From SZUA-309 sp050185825 (GTDB lineage Bacteria; Pseudomonadota; Gammaproteobacteria; Pseudomonadales; Azotimanducaceae): a stretch of DNA of 64,000 nt. The notes below the pieces were generated by a model, which did no database searches, was not told the DNA's origin, and saw nothing but the letters and a program-made list of their open reading frames with translations. The translations under genes were made by a program, and so were the position numbers. Each line of letters starts with the position of its first letter. The stretch's first letter is position 1. The DNA lies in assembly GCA_050185825.1 (NCBI GenBank), contig JBFWZA010000026.1, positions 1-64,000 of the forward strand, written 5' to 3'. Below, piece after piece: positions 51,439 to 61,244 of this stretch.

Positions 51439-52013
51439 ACGTCCTCCACTGACGGTTTCCCGCCCTCGGGAATCGGCGCCCCACGTTCTCCGCGGGTGAT
51501 GATGTAGAAGGCATCGTTGCCCTGGATCGTCTTCATCAGCACCACTTCCGAGGTGTCCGTCTTCCTGTCATGGTGGCAGACGAGCAGGTCGACGCTCGTC
51601 GGGTAGCCGTTCTCCTCGCCGCTGAACGTGGGCAGGCGTTCGAAGGTGCCGCACTCGCGCTGCCGGCTTTCGGCCAGCAGGTCCACGAACTCGATGGGAT
51701 CCGGCAGCGGCGTCTCGATCATGGCCTCGAAGGTGATGCGGTGCGTCCAGTCGTCCGCCGTCTCGTCGTCGGGCACGAACTCCGCCCGCCGGAGGGTAGG
51801 CAGGTTGGTGGCACCCGTCTGCTGCCAGCCGGCCGGTGGCTGTGCGAGCAACCGCTCCCCCTCGGGGAGCCGCTCGCCCTGCGCTTCAGACAAGCCCGAC
51901 GGTCCGGCCTCGTTGCCGGGTGCGGTCGCCGCACCCGAGCAGGCCGACGCGCAGAGGGCGGCGGCCAGCAGCAGCCACGATGGCGCAATGTGATGCCGAG
52001 CCGAGGCGCTCAT
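51333..52013 (-). CDS. Hypothetical lipoprotein
   Basis: Protein of 226 residues with a lipoprotein signal (WLLLAAALCASAC, lipid-modified Cys near residue 25). A mature domain follows, with DDWTHRITFEAMIETPLPDPIEFVDLLAESRQREC, VDLLVCHHDRKTDTSEVVLMKTIQGNDAFYIITRGERG and a Cys-containing C-terminus. Family not recognised; envelope location is likely. The start overlaps the mpl stop by 4 nt. A deleted copy of this gene lies 3.2 kb away at 48145-48292. Confidence 0.82.
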   Translation of the reverse strand: MSASARHHIAPSWLLLAAALCASACSGAATAPGNEAGPSGLSEAQGERLPEGERLLAQPPAGWQQTGATNLPTLRRAEFVPDDETADDWTHRITFEAMIETPLPDPIEFVDLLAESRQRECGTFERLPTFSGEENGYPTSVDLLVCHHDRKTDTSEVVLMKTIQGNDAFYIITRGERGAPIPEGGKPSVEDVEVGAWALYLRSVTVCDDARAGHACPTVAAPDRSE

Positions 52014-53425
52014 CCAACCGCCTTTTCCGCCGCCTCGGCGGCGCGCAGGCGTTCCGGCAGCTTCCGGTAGATGTTGCCGAAGCTGCCGTTGCTCATGATC
52101 ACGATGTGCCGGCGCCGCTGCGGCAGACGTGCCACCGCGTCCATCAGCTTATCGAGATCGTCGAACTGGCGCGCCGGCACCACGCAGGCCTGAACGACCT
52201 CCGCGAGGTCCCAGCGGATGTTCTCGCCCCGGAACCAGTACACCGAGTCCGCCGCTGAGCAGCAGGTGATCAGCTCGTCGCGCAGCGTGCCGAGCGACAT
52301 GGTGTGGGATCGGGGCTCGACGATGGCGACGATCTCCTCGCTGCCCACCTTGTTGCGCAGGCCCTGAAGCGTCTTGCGGATCGCGGTCGGGTGATGGGCG
52401 AAATCGTCGTAGACCGAGATGCTGCCGATCTCCGCGATCAGATCCATGCGCCGCAGCACGCCGCTGAAGTCGCACAGCGCGGCGATCGCGTCGGCCGGCC
52501 GCACCCCCGCATGCCGCGCCGCGGCGATGGCGGCCAGCGCGTTGTGGACGTTGTGCTCGCCGAGCTGGTTCCAGCGCACCCGGCCGAGCTTCTCGCTGCC
52601 GAGAAGCACGTCGAACTCGCTGCCGTCGCCCTCGCTGGCCGTCCAGGCATCGCCGTTGTCCATGGGCAGCGGCGCGCGGGTCGAAGGCGGGCCGAAGCGA
52701 GCCGTGGGTGTCCAGCAGCCCATCTGCAGCACTTCCTGGACGTGGTCGTCGCTGCCGGGCGCGACGATGAGCCCGCCGCCGGGCACGGTGCGGATGAGGT
52801 GGTGGAACTGGGTCTGTATGGCGGCGAGGTCGACAAAGATGTCGGCGTGGTCGTACTCCAGGTTGTTGATCACCAGCGTGCGGGGGCGGTAGTGCACGAA
52901 CTTGGAGCGGCGGTCGAAGTAGGAGGTGTCGTACTCGTCCGCCTCCACCACGAAGAAAGGACCCGTGCCGAGCCGGGCCGAGGTCTCGAAGTTCTTCGGC
53001 ACGCCGCCGATCAGATAACCCGGTTCGAGCCCGGCACGATCGAGGATCCAGGCCAGCATGCTGGCGGTGGTCGTCTTGCCGTGGGTGCCGGAGACGCCGA
53101 GCACCCAACGGCCGGCCAGGATTTCCCGGCCCAGGAATTCCGCGCCGGAGGTATAGGGCAGACCCTGTTCCAGCACGTACTCGATGCCCGGATGGCCACG
53201 GGGCAGGCCGGCGTTGCCCACCACCACCAGGTCCGGCGCCGGATCGAGCTGCGCGGGGTCGAACCCTTCGTAGACGGTGACGTCGGCGTTCGCGAGCTGG
53301 TCGCTCATGGGCGGATACAGCGCCTTGTCCGATCCGGAGACGGTATGCCCCATGTCCCGTGCGAGCTGTGCCAGGCTGCCCATGAGCGTGCCGCCGATGC
53401 CGAGGAAGTAAACGTGCTTCGCCAT
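52010..53425 (-). CDS. mpl: UDP-N-acetylmuramate:L-Ala-gamma-D-Glu-meso-DAP ligase
   Basis: Cell-wall recycling: attaches the recovered tripeptide to UDP-MurNAc. Mur-ligase architecture in 471 residues: KHVYFLGIGGTLMGSLAQLARDMGHTVSGSD, the ATP loop GVSGTHGKTTTASMLAWIL, FVVEADEYDTSYFDRRSKFVHYRPRTLVINNLEYDHADIF and YDDFAHHPTAIRKTLQGL. These match Mpl rather than MurC. It is preceded by a membrane-protein gene (1-nt gap) and coupled to the lipoprotein gene. Confidence 0.95.
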   Translation of the reverse strand: MAKHVYFLGIGGTLMGSLAQLARDMGHTVSGSDKALYPPMSDQLANADVTVYEGFDPAQLDPAPDLVVVGNAGLPRGHPGIEYVLEQGLPYTSGAEFLGREILAGRWVLGVSGTHGKTTTASMLAWILDRAGLEPGYLIGGVPKNFETSARLGTGPFFVVEADEYDTSYFDRRSKFVHYRPRTLVINNLEYDHADIFVDLAAIQTQFHHLIRTVPGGGLIVAPGSDDHVQEVLQMGCWTPTARFGPPSTRAPLPMDNGDAWTASEGDGSEFDVLLGSEKLGRVRWNQLGEHNVHNALAAIAAARHAGVRPADAIAALCDFSGVLRRMDLIAEIGSISVYDDFAHHPTAIRKTLQGLRNKVGSEEIVAIVEPRSHTMSLGTLRDELITCCSAADSVYWFRGENIRWDLAEVVQACVVPARQFDDLDKLMDAVARLPQRRRHIVIMSNGSFGNIYRKLPERLRAAEAAEKAVG

Positions 53426-53426
53426 A

Positions 53427-53930
53427 TCAGACCCCGATGGCCGTGTTTCCGGCGGCGACTGAGAGCACCATCATACCCAGTGCCAGCAGCACGCCGATGC
53501 CGATGTGCACCGAGAGCGCCTTGGAGAGGATGAAGCCCGCCACGGCGAGCGTCCACGCCAGAAAACCGATGGACAGGACGTTGATGATGCGGCCGTCCAG
53601 GGCGCTCAGCAGCGGCACGATCAGCCCGAAGGTGGCCGTGATCATCGCATCGCAGCCGAAAAGCGCGGTCAGGGTGCCGGTGAACCTGCCCGGATACTCA
53701 CGCAGATAGGCGGCGAGCCAGACCAGACATGCATAGGTGGCCTGGCTGACGACGATGCGCGTGCTCACGATCAGCGGGTCTGCCCCGCGGTCCACCGAGA
53801 GGGAGACCAGGATGCTGATCAGCAGATTGGCGACCACCACCGCCGCGACGAAGGCGCTCTGGGTCGGGACATAGGCCGGACTCTGGCGGAGCAGGCAGAT
53901 CCGCCAGAACATCTGGAAAACAACCTTCAT
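53427..53930 (-). CDS. Hypothetical multi-pass membrane protein
   Basis: Protein of 167 residues with about five transmembrane segments (AFVAAVVVANLLISILVSLSV, IVVSQATYACLVWLAAYL, LFGCDAMITATFGLIVPLLSAL, GFLAWTLAVAGFILSKAL, GIGVLLALGMMVLSVAAG). Family unknown. It is the first gene of a three-gene envelope operon with mpl and the lipoprotein; a link to peptidoglycan recycling is contextual only. Confidence 0.78.
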   Translation of the reverse strand: MKVVFQMFWRICLLRQSPAYVPTQSAFVAAVVVANLLISILVSLSVDRGADPLIVSTRIVVSQATYACLVWLAAYLREYPGRFTGTLTALFGCDAMITATFGLIVPLLSALDGRIINVLSIGFLAWTLAVAGFILSKALSVHIGIGVLLALGMMVLSVAAGNTAIGV

Positions 53931-53947
53931 GAAGTCTTCGTCTCACT

Positions 53948-53970
53948 ATTGTGCGAAATTCTCGCACAAT
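53948..53970. promoter_or_regulatory. Perfect 9-bp inverted repeat in the mpl-operon/pfk divergent promoter
   Basis: Arms ATTGTGCGA and TCGCACAAT with a 5-bp spacer, centred in the 93-bp gap between divergent genes. It is typical of a repressor operator. It starts 17 bp before the membrane-protein start codon and ends 53 bp before the pfk start. Confidence 0.7.
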
Positions 53971-54023
53971 TTCTGCGCATCGCCGAGAATGCGCGTCCCT
54001 GAGATCCCCCGGACCGGAAAACG

Positions 54024-55283
54024 ATGTCGAAACCGAACGCGTTCTATGCTCAGTCCGGCGGCGTGACCGCCGTCATCAATGCCTCCGCCTGCGGCGTGAT
54101 CGAAACCGCCCGGGCGAATCGTAGCCGGATCGGTAAGGTGTACGCGGGCAGGAACGGTATCATCGGGGCGCTCAAAGAGGAGCTGATCGACACCAGCCGG
54201 GAGAGCAAGGCCGCCATCGCCGCGCTCCGGCACACGCCATCCGGTGCGTTCGGCTCCTGCCGCTACAAGCTGAAGTCCTTCGAGGAGAACGAGCGGGAAT
54301 ACCGTCGGCTGATCGACGTGTTCCGCGCCCACGACATCCGCTACTTCTTCTACAACGGCGGCGGTGACTCTCAGGACACGGCCAACAAGGTTTCCCTGCT
54401 CGGCGACCGGCTCGGCTACCACGTCACCGCCATCGGCATCCCCAAGACCGTGGACAACGACCTGCCGCTCACGGACACCTGCCCGGGATTCGGTTCCGTG
54501 GCCAAGTACGTGGCCATCTCCACCAAGGAAGCGGCGCTGGACGTGGCCAGCATGTGCGAGTCGTCGACCAAGGTGTTCATCCTGGAGGTCATGGGTCGTC
54601 ATGCGGGCTGGATCGCGGCCGCCGGCGCGCTCGCGCAGGAGAAGCCGGACGACCCGCCGCACATCATCCTGCTGCCCGAGGTGCCCTTCGACCAGGCGCG
54701 CTTCCTGGCCCGTGTGCGGGATGTGGTGCGGGACAAGGGTTACTGCGTGATCGTGGTCTCCGAAGGTGCGCAGTATGCCGACGGCACGTTCGTCGCGGAC
54801 GCCGGCGGCAAGGATGCGTTCGGTCACACCCAGCTCGGCGGCGTGGCCCCGGCCATCGCGCGCATGGTCAAGGAGGCACACGGCTACAAGTACCACTGGG
54901 CGGTGGCCGACTACCTGCAGCGGGCCGCCCGCCACATCGCCTCGAAAACCGACGTTGAGCAGGCCTATGCGGTCGGCAGGGCGGCGGTGCAGTTCGCGCT
55001 CGCCGGCAAGGACAAGGTCATGCCCACCATCGTCCGCGTCTCGGACTCGCCCTACCGTTGGAAGATCGGCGAGGCGAAGCTCGCCCGGGTCGCCAACGTG
55101 GAACGCATGATGCCGAAGAGCTACATCACCAGGGACGGCTTCGGCATCACGGCCAAGGGGAAGCGTTACCTGGCGCCGCTGATCGCCGGCGAGGACTACC
55201 CGCCGTATAAAAACGGGGTGCCACGTTACGTGGCGCTGAAAAATGAGCTGGTGGCGAAGAAGCTGCCGGCCTTCTCTGTCTGA
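54024..55283 (+). CDS. pfp: Pyrophosphate-dependent 6-phosphofructokinase
   Basis: Reversible glycolytic/gluconeogenic step using PPi instead of ATP. The 419-residue length is typical of PPi-PFKs. Seen are AQSGGVTAVINASACGVI, YNGGGDSQDTANKVS (Asp after the double Gly, a PPi-type feature) and GIPKTVDNDLPLTDTCPGFGS (catalytic PKTxDND with the PPi-selecting Lys). EVMGRHAGWIAAAGALA follows. An operator-like dyad lies upstream. The membrane pyrophosphatase gene is 0.9 kb downstream. Confidence 0.93.
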   Translation: MSKPNAFYAQSGGVTAVINASACGVIETARANRSRIGKVYAGRNGIIGALKEELIDTSRESKAAIAALRHTPSGAFGSCRYKLKSFEENEREYRRLIDVFRAHDIRYFFYNGGGDSQDTANKVSLLGDRLGYHVTAIGIPKTVDNDLPLTDTCPGFGSVAKYVAISTKEAALDVASMCESSTKVFILEVMGRHAGWIAAAGALAQEKPDDPPHIILLPEVPFDQARFLARVRDVVRDKGYCVIVVSEGAQYADGTFVADAGGKDAFGHTQLGGVAPAIARMVKEAHGYKYHWAVADYLQRAARHIASKTDVEQAYAVGRAAVQFALAGKDKVMPTIVRVSDSPYRWKIGEAKLARVANVERMMPKSYITRDGFGITAKGKRYLAPLIAGEDYPPYKNGVPRYVALKNELVAKKLPAFSV

Positions 55284-55308
55284 GAGACCAGATGCTCGCG
55301 GCACGGCA

Positions 55309-56040
55309 CTACAACGCCGCGTCCGGATCGCCGCCGCGTTCGCGCACGTAGTCGTCGTAGATGGGGATTCGTGGCTCCCCTCGGGCAACGGCGAGGAGTG
55401 CCCGTACCGGCGCGCTGGATTCCAGCTCGGCGGCATAGGGCGCAAGATCTTCGGGCAGCGCGACGCCATAGGTGCGAAACCGGGTGAGCACCGGATAGTA
55501 CATGCAGTCGAGCACACCGAAGCGTCCACCGAGGAAGGGGCCGCCGTGGCGGTCGAGCTGGGTGCGCCAGATCTCGTGGACGCGGTTCACGTCGCGCTGC
55601 ACCTCGGCGCGCAGCGGCGCCGGCGGCACCCGGGCGAACAGATGGCAGCTCAGATCCGCCCGGAGATTCGAGAAGCCGCTCAGCATCTCGCAGCACAGTG
55701 ATCGTGCCTGGGCGCGGTCGAGCGGGTCATCCGGCCAGAGCCCGGCACCGGGCCAGGTTTCCGCCACCCACTCGCAGATGGCCATGGACTCGTGAATGGG
55801 GCGCCCGTCCACCTTCAGCACCGGAAACAGACCCGTCACGCTGCCCATGTCCCGACGGCTGGCGAGGCTGGTGACGACGGCCGTCATACCGCCCGAGCTG
55901 CCCAGGGTCTGGCGCTGCATCTCCGGCAGCTCGACCGTTGTGGTGTCGAAGCGGGCGCCGGCATGGGTCAGCGCCAGCCAGGGGCGCATGGACCAGGACG
56001 AGTAGCGCAGGCTGAGAACGGTCAGGTTCAGATCTGTCAT
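55309..56040 (-). CDS. Glutathione S-transferase family protein
   Basis: Protein of 243 residues. The thioredoxin-like N-terminal half (LTVLSLRYSSWSMRPWLALTHAGARFDTTTVEL, GLFPVLKVDGRPIHESMAICEWVAE with the cis-Pro and the ESxAI glutathione contact) is followed by a helical half (FLGGRFGVLDCMYYPVLTRFRTYG). SSWS at the active site suggests a Ser-type (zeta-like) enzyme. ATG 56040 has GGAG upstream. It lies after the hppA terminator, so it is separately transcribed. Confidence 0.9.
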   Translation of the reverse strand: MTDLNLTVLSLRYSSWSMRPWLALTHAGARFDTTTVELPEMQRQTLGSSGGMTAVVTSLASRRDMGSVTGLFPVLKVDGRPIHESMAICEWVAETWPGAGLWPDDPLDRAQARSLCCEMLSGFSNLRADLSCHLFARVPPAPLRAEVQRDVNRVHEIWRTQLDRHGGPFLGGRFGVLDCMYYPVLTRFRTYGVALPEDLAPYAAELESSAPVRALLAVARGEPRIPIYDDYVRERGGDPDAAL

Positions 56041-56052
56041 TCGGAGCTCCCG

Positions 56053-56082
56053 AAAAACAAGCGGGGGCACATGGCCCCCGCT
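56053..56082 (-). terminator. Intrinsic terminator of hppA
   Basis: Perfect 9-bp GC-rich stem (AGCGGGGGC/GCCCCCGCT, 5-nt loop), followed on the minus strand by TTGTTTTT. It is placed 70 nt after the hppA stop and before the GST start. Confidence 0.85.
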
Positions 56083-56101
56083 GAATCGCTGCTCAACTGA
56101 A

Positions 56102-56135
56102 GCTGCTTGCTACACAAGCAGCGGCGTGATCACGT
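56102..56135 (-). repeat. Partial tail duplication of hppA plus hairpin
   Basis: The minus strand reads VITPLLV and a stop, almost the same as the true hppA ending VIAPLLV-stop 42 bp upstream. The adjacent GCTGCTTG/CAAGCAGC arms (56102-56122) form an 8-bp hairpin. It is a short direct duplication outside the gene. Confidence 0.7.
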
Positions 56136-56151
56136 GTCATCGCACCCCAGC

Positions 56152-58179
<2,028 letters not shown>

Positions 58180-58354
58180 TGGTATCCCCATTGACGACCG
58201 AAAGAATGGTTGGGCAGAACTCCGCGCCGGCACTTCTGACGGTGCCGATGCAGCCTGAAAAGCGGAGGACCCTGCCCGATGAGCGGCGCGTATTCTAAAC
58301 GGATCGCTTCGGAAGAAGAAACTCTGGCTTTTCAAGGTTTTGTGGGGTTTCCAC

Positions 58355-58494
58355 GGTCGGAGGGACGGGGTAGAGGTTGTTGGGCACGCTCCGGAATCCG
58401 GCTTGCGCCGGATTCCGTTCATCCCTGAGCGCTCAGGTGCCGGCCATCCCTGGCCGGCAACTGGCCCCACAACCTCCACCCCGCCCCTCCGACC
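58355..58494 (-). repeat. Structured hairpin element A (30-bp imperfect inverted ends)
   Basis: Outer arms 58355-58384 and 58465-58494 pair at 27 of 30 positions. Inside are an 11-bp stem with TTGC loop (58392-58417), the 14-bp palindrome CCTGAGCGCTCAGG (58424-58437) and a 9-bp stem (58438-58459) containing the core shared with element B. Read on the minus strand, the order is core, CAGGGATG, hairpin, GAGCGTGCC. No protein is encoded. Confidence 0.8.
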
Positions 58495-58687
58495 CTGAAG
58501 ATCCATCCAAGACTCGAATGCCCGGCATTCCCTTCCGAAGCATCCTCCGGCGGTGATCGCGGCTCACCGCCGAGCCACGGCGCCACAGTGAGCCGCGCTC
58601 ACCACCACCCGCGCGCTGGCGCAGGAATCAGCAGATTGTGTTGCCCTCGAATCGAAGTCGGATCAGGCCGAATGGATGAGCCTCGAG

Positions 58688-58856
58688 GGAGTGGGGACGG
58701 GCACGGGGGTGAGCGGCCGTAGCCGGCCAGGGATGGCCGGCGAGAGCGAGTCCAGCACAGGGACGTGCGGCAATTCGCCTCTGGCGAATTGCTTAGCTGT
58801 TTGCCCTGCAAACAGCCGGCGAGCGTGCCGGGAACCCCCGTGCCCGTCCCCGCTCC
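58688..58856 (+). repeat. Structured hairpin element B (23-bp inverted ends)
   Basis: Outer arms 58688-58710 and 58834-58856 pair at 22 of 23 positions. Inside are the core GCCGGCCAGGGATGGCCGGC (58722-58741), a 10-bp stem with TCT loop (58770-58792) and a 9-bp stem with CCT loop (58796-58816). The plus strand order is core, CAGGGACG, hairpins, GAGCGTGCC, the same as element A on its minus strand. Confidence 0.8.
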
Positions 58857-58911
58857 GTGGAATCACCCCAGACGCCCCAGCTCCTACTACGAACCGGACG
58901 CCAGGATCACC

Positions 58912-59943
58912 TCACCCCTGCGCCAGCAAAGCCCTGAGGTCGATGATGGCCGCATTCGCCCGCGAGATGTACGACGCCATCACCAGCGAGTGGTTTGCCA
59001 GCAGGCCGAAGCCGTCGCCGTTCAGCACCATGGGGCTCCAGAGGGTGTCCTGGGTGGGCTCGAGCTCGCGGATGATCTGCTGCAGGCTGACCCGGGCGTT
59101 CTTCTTGTCCAGCACGTCGCCGAAATCCCGCTCCATGGCCCGGAGCAGGAGGATGAGCGCCCAGGTGTGGCCGCGGGCCTCGTAGAAGACGTCGTCGATC
59201 TCCAGCCACGGCGTCTTGTAGTCCTGCTCCACGGGCGCTTCTGTGGCCCTGGCCGCCGCCGCGTCGCCGGCGAGGTCGATGTTGAGCTGGCGCTTGCCGA
59301 CGCTCGCGGAGAGCCGCTGGGAGAGGCTGCCGAGGCGCGTCTCCACCCCCTGCAGCCAGTGCTGGAGGTTGTCTGCACGGGCGTAGAACTGGGCGTTGGG
59401 CTCATTCGGGTCGGAGAGCCGGGCGAGGTAGCGTTCCAGCAGGCGTCGGCCTTCCCGGTACTCGCCTTCGGACGGCGGCAGGGCCCAGCTGGCGTTGTCG
59501 AAGAAGAACTTGCCCTCCGCTTCGGAGAGGTCCGGGTCTTCCGTGGACTGACTCTGGGAGCGGGAGAAGTCTATCCGGTAGGCGCGGGAGGCGTCGCGGA
59601 TCTGCGTCAGCACGCCGAACTCCCAGTTGGGGACGTTGTCCAGCCAGACGCCGGGCGGAAAGATGTCGTTGGACAGATAGCCACCGCGCTTGTCCTGCAG
59701 GGACTCGGACAGCCGGATCAGGGTGGCCGTGGTGATGTAGCCGGTCACCACCTGGCGCCCTTGGGCCTGGGCGTGGGCGGCCGCGTTCTCGCGGACGTCG
59801 AACAGATCCGGCTCGTAGTCCCACCACCAGGCGAGCACCAGGCACAGGAGCAGGTACGCGGCAATGAGCACGCCGGCAATCCGGCCGATCAGCGAGCCTC
59901 GGCCTTCGGGAGCATCCATGTTCTGCCAGAACTTCCACTGCAT
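58912..59943 (-). CDS. DUF2333 family membrane-anchored protein
   Basis: Protein of 343 residues with one N-terminal transmembrane segment (IAGVLIAAYLLLCLVLAWWWDYEPDLFDV) and a large periplasmic part: GYITTATLIRLSESLQDKRGGYLSNDIFPPGVWLDNVPNWEFGVLTQIRDASRAYRIDFSRSQSQS, then LEIDDVFYEARGHTWALILLLRAMERDFGDVL. This matches DUF2333, a gammaproteobacterial family of unknown function. It appears monocistronic. Confidence 0.9.
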   Translation of the reverse strand: MQWKFWQNMDAPEGRGSLIGRIAGVLIAAYLLLCLVLAWWWDYEPDLFDVRENAAAHAQAQGRQVVTGYITTATLIRLSESLQDKRGGYLSNDIFPPGVWLDNVPNWEFGVLTQIRDASRAYRIDFSRSQSQSTEDPDLSEAEGKFFFDNASWALPPSEGEYREGRRLLERYLARLSDPNEPNAQFYARADNLQHWLQGVETRLGSLSQRLSASVGKRQLNIDLAGDAAAARATEAPVEQDYKTPWLEIDDVFYEARGHTWALILLLRAMERDFGDVLDKKNARVSLQQIIRELEPTQDTLWSPMVLNGDGFGLLANHSLVMASYISRANAAIIDLRALLAQG

Positions 59944-60028
59944 GCCTTTATCAGTCCTTCCTCAGTGCTTCCTTAAAAGTCCTCTGTTCCCGGTGCCTCT
60001 GCCCGTCCCGAGCGTCGGTTCTCCAGTG

Positions 60029-60460
60029 TCAGCGACCGCCGATGGCGATGCGGTCGAACGTCACCGAACGCGTGCTGCCGTCGGCGAACAGCAGCCGGAT
60101 CTCACAGGGGTCGTCCAGGGATCTTACCCCGAACAGCATCAGATGGTGGCCGCCAGGCTCGAAGCGCACGGTGCCACCCGCCGGAATCTCCACGCGGCTG
60201 AGCCGGCGCATCCGCATCACCTCCCCATCGCGGAGCGTGGTGTGGATCTCCACCGCGCGCGCCAGGTCGGTTTCGGCGCCCACCAGCGCCAGCGGCGCAT
60301 CACCACGATTGTGCAGGGTGAGGTAGGCCACGGTCTTGTCCTGGCCCGGTATCAGCTCGCGGATCCGCGCGTCGTTCACGTCCAGGGGTTCGGCGGGTGC
60401 GCAGGCCGCCAGGGCCGCCAGCAGCAGCCACGCGAGCAGCCGGCCGGGATCAGGGCGCAT
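60029..60460 (-). CDS. Periplasmic copper chaperone PCu(A)C
   Basis: Delivers Cu(I) to the CuA centre of cytochrome oxidase. Protein of 143 residues with a signal ending LAACAPAEP (possible lipobox). DARIRELIPGQDKTVAYLTLHNRGDAPLALVGAETDLARAVEIHTTLRDGEVMRMRRLSRVEIPAGGTVRFEPGGHHLMLFG has the copper ligands in the H-x(n)-M ... H-x-M order. Its start overlaps the upstream gene end by 11 nt. Proximity to dsbD fits cytochrome and disulfide biogenesis. Confidence 0.88.
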   Translation of the reverse strand: MRPDPGRLLAWLLLAALAACAPAEPLDVNDARIRELIPGQDKTVAYLTLHNRGDAPLALVGAETDLARAVEIHTTLRDGEVMRMRRLSRVEIPAGGTVRFEPGGHHLMLFGVRSLDDPCEIRLLFADGSTRSVTFDRIAIGGR

Positions 60461-61154
60461 CGGCGTCCGCCCCGTCTTCCTGGAAGCAGAGGATGTCCAC
60501 GGCGGCGGGCGAGGCGATCTTCACCTGTGCACGCATGCGTCCGGCGACGGTGGAGCGGTTCATCTGCTGGTAGATCCAGCGCCCTTCGGCGTCGTTGCTG
60601 ACGTTGATCGTGACGCGGCAGTCGCCGCCCTTGGCCAGATCGCCGAGGCGGATCAGGGTAGGGGTCAGCGCGCTGCTGCGGTCCGCCACCTGACGCCAGT
60701 TCAGCGTCTGCCGGTGGCGCTCGGCGGTTTCCACGAGATGGATCTGGTGGGCAAGCGCGGCCACCGCCGGATACTCGGGGTAGATCATGCGTGCCTGGGA
60801 GACCAGCGTGTCGGCCTTCAGCAGGTTACCGGCGTCCAGCGCCGCCTGCGCCTGCTCCAGGTAGTGCTCGGCCAGGCGGGTGAGTCCTTCCAGCGCGAGC
60901 TCGTTCTCCGGGTCCTGGTAGAGCACCTCGTGGTAGAGCGACATGGCGCTCTCCTGGGCGGGGTAGATCAGCTGGCCGCGCCGTTCCGCCTGCTCTGCCT
61001 CGTCGATCAGTGCCGTCACTGACGGGGCCTGCGCCTGCCCGGAGACCGAATGGCTCAGGATGAGCCCGACGATCACCGGCGCAGCGACCTGCCGGGAAAA
61101 TCGGGTCCAACGGCAGAGATTTTCACTAGAATGCACGGGTTCACGGCGGGGCAT
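60450..61154 (-). CDS. Secreted TPR-like protein of unknown function
   Basis: Protein of 234 residues with a signal-like segment (VAAPVIVGLILSHSVSGQAQA). Helical repeats follow (AMSLYHEVLYQDPENELALEGLTRLAEHYLEQAQAALDAGNLLKADTLVSQARMIYPEYPAVAALAHQIHLVE) and then a C-terminal beta region (DCRVTINVSNDAEGRWIYQQMNRSTVAGRMRAQVKIASPAAVDILCFQEDG). Not recognised as a named family. It is divergent from dsbD and coupled to the copper chaperone gene. Confidence 0.7.
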   Translation of the reverse strand: MPRREPVHSSENLCRWTRFSRQVAAPVIVGLILSHSVSGQAQAPSVTALIDEAEQAERRGQLIYPAQESAMSLYHEVLYQDPENELALEGLTRLAEHYLEQAQAALDAGNLLKADTLVSQARMIYPEYPAVAALAHQIHLVETAERHRQTLNWRQVADRSSALTPTLIRLGDLAKGGDCRVTINVSNDAEGRWIYQQMNRSTVAGRMRAQVKIASPAAVDILCFQEDGADADAP

Positions 61155-61244
61155 CGAGGGAGCCGCTATATTGCCCGGTCAGATTGCCGGGTCAACTGGC
61201 GAACTCCTGAGGCCGATGCGTGTCCCTGGGTTGAGGTGCGAGCG

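Larger units (their letters stand above)
58192..58911. other. 720-bp gene-free region between hppA and the DUF2333 gene
   Basis: No credible coding region on either strand. The part next to hppA should hold its promoter. The rest is occupied by hairpin elements A and B and a 190-bp link between them (58495-58687) with no feature that I can name. Confidence 0.75.

Noticed and set aside
58599..58866. Small minus-strand coding frames in the gap after hppA
   Set aside because: They run through the perfect hairpins of element B, are rich in Pro/Arg/Ser and lack ribosome-binding sites.
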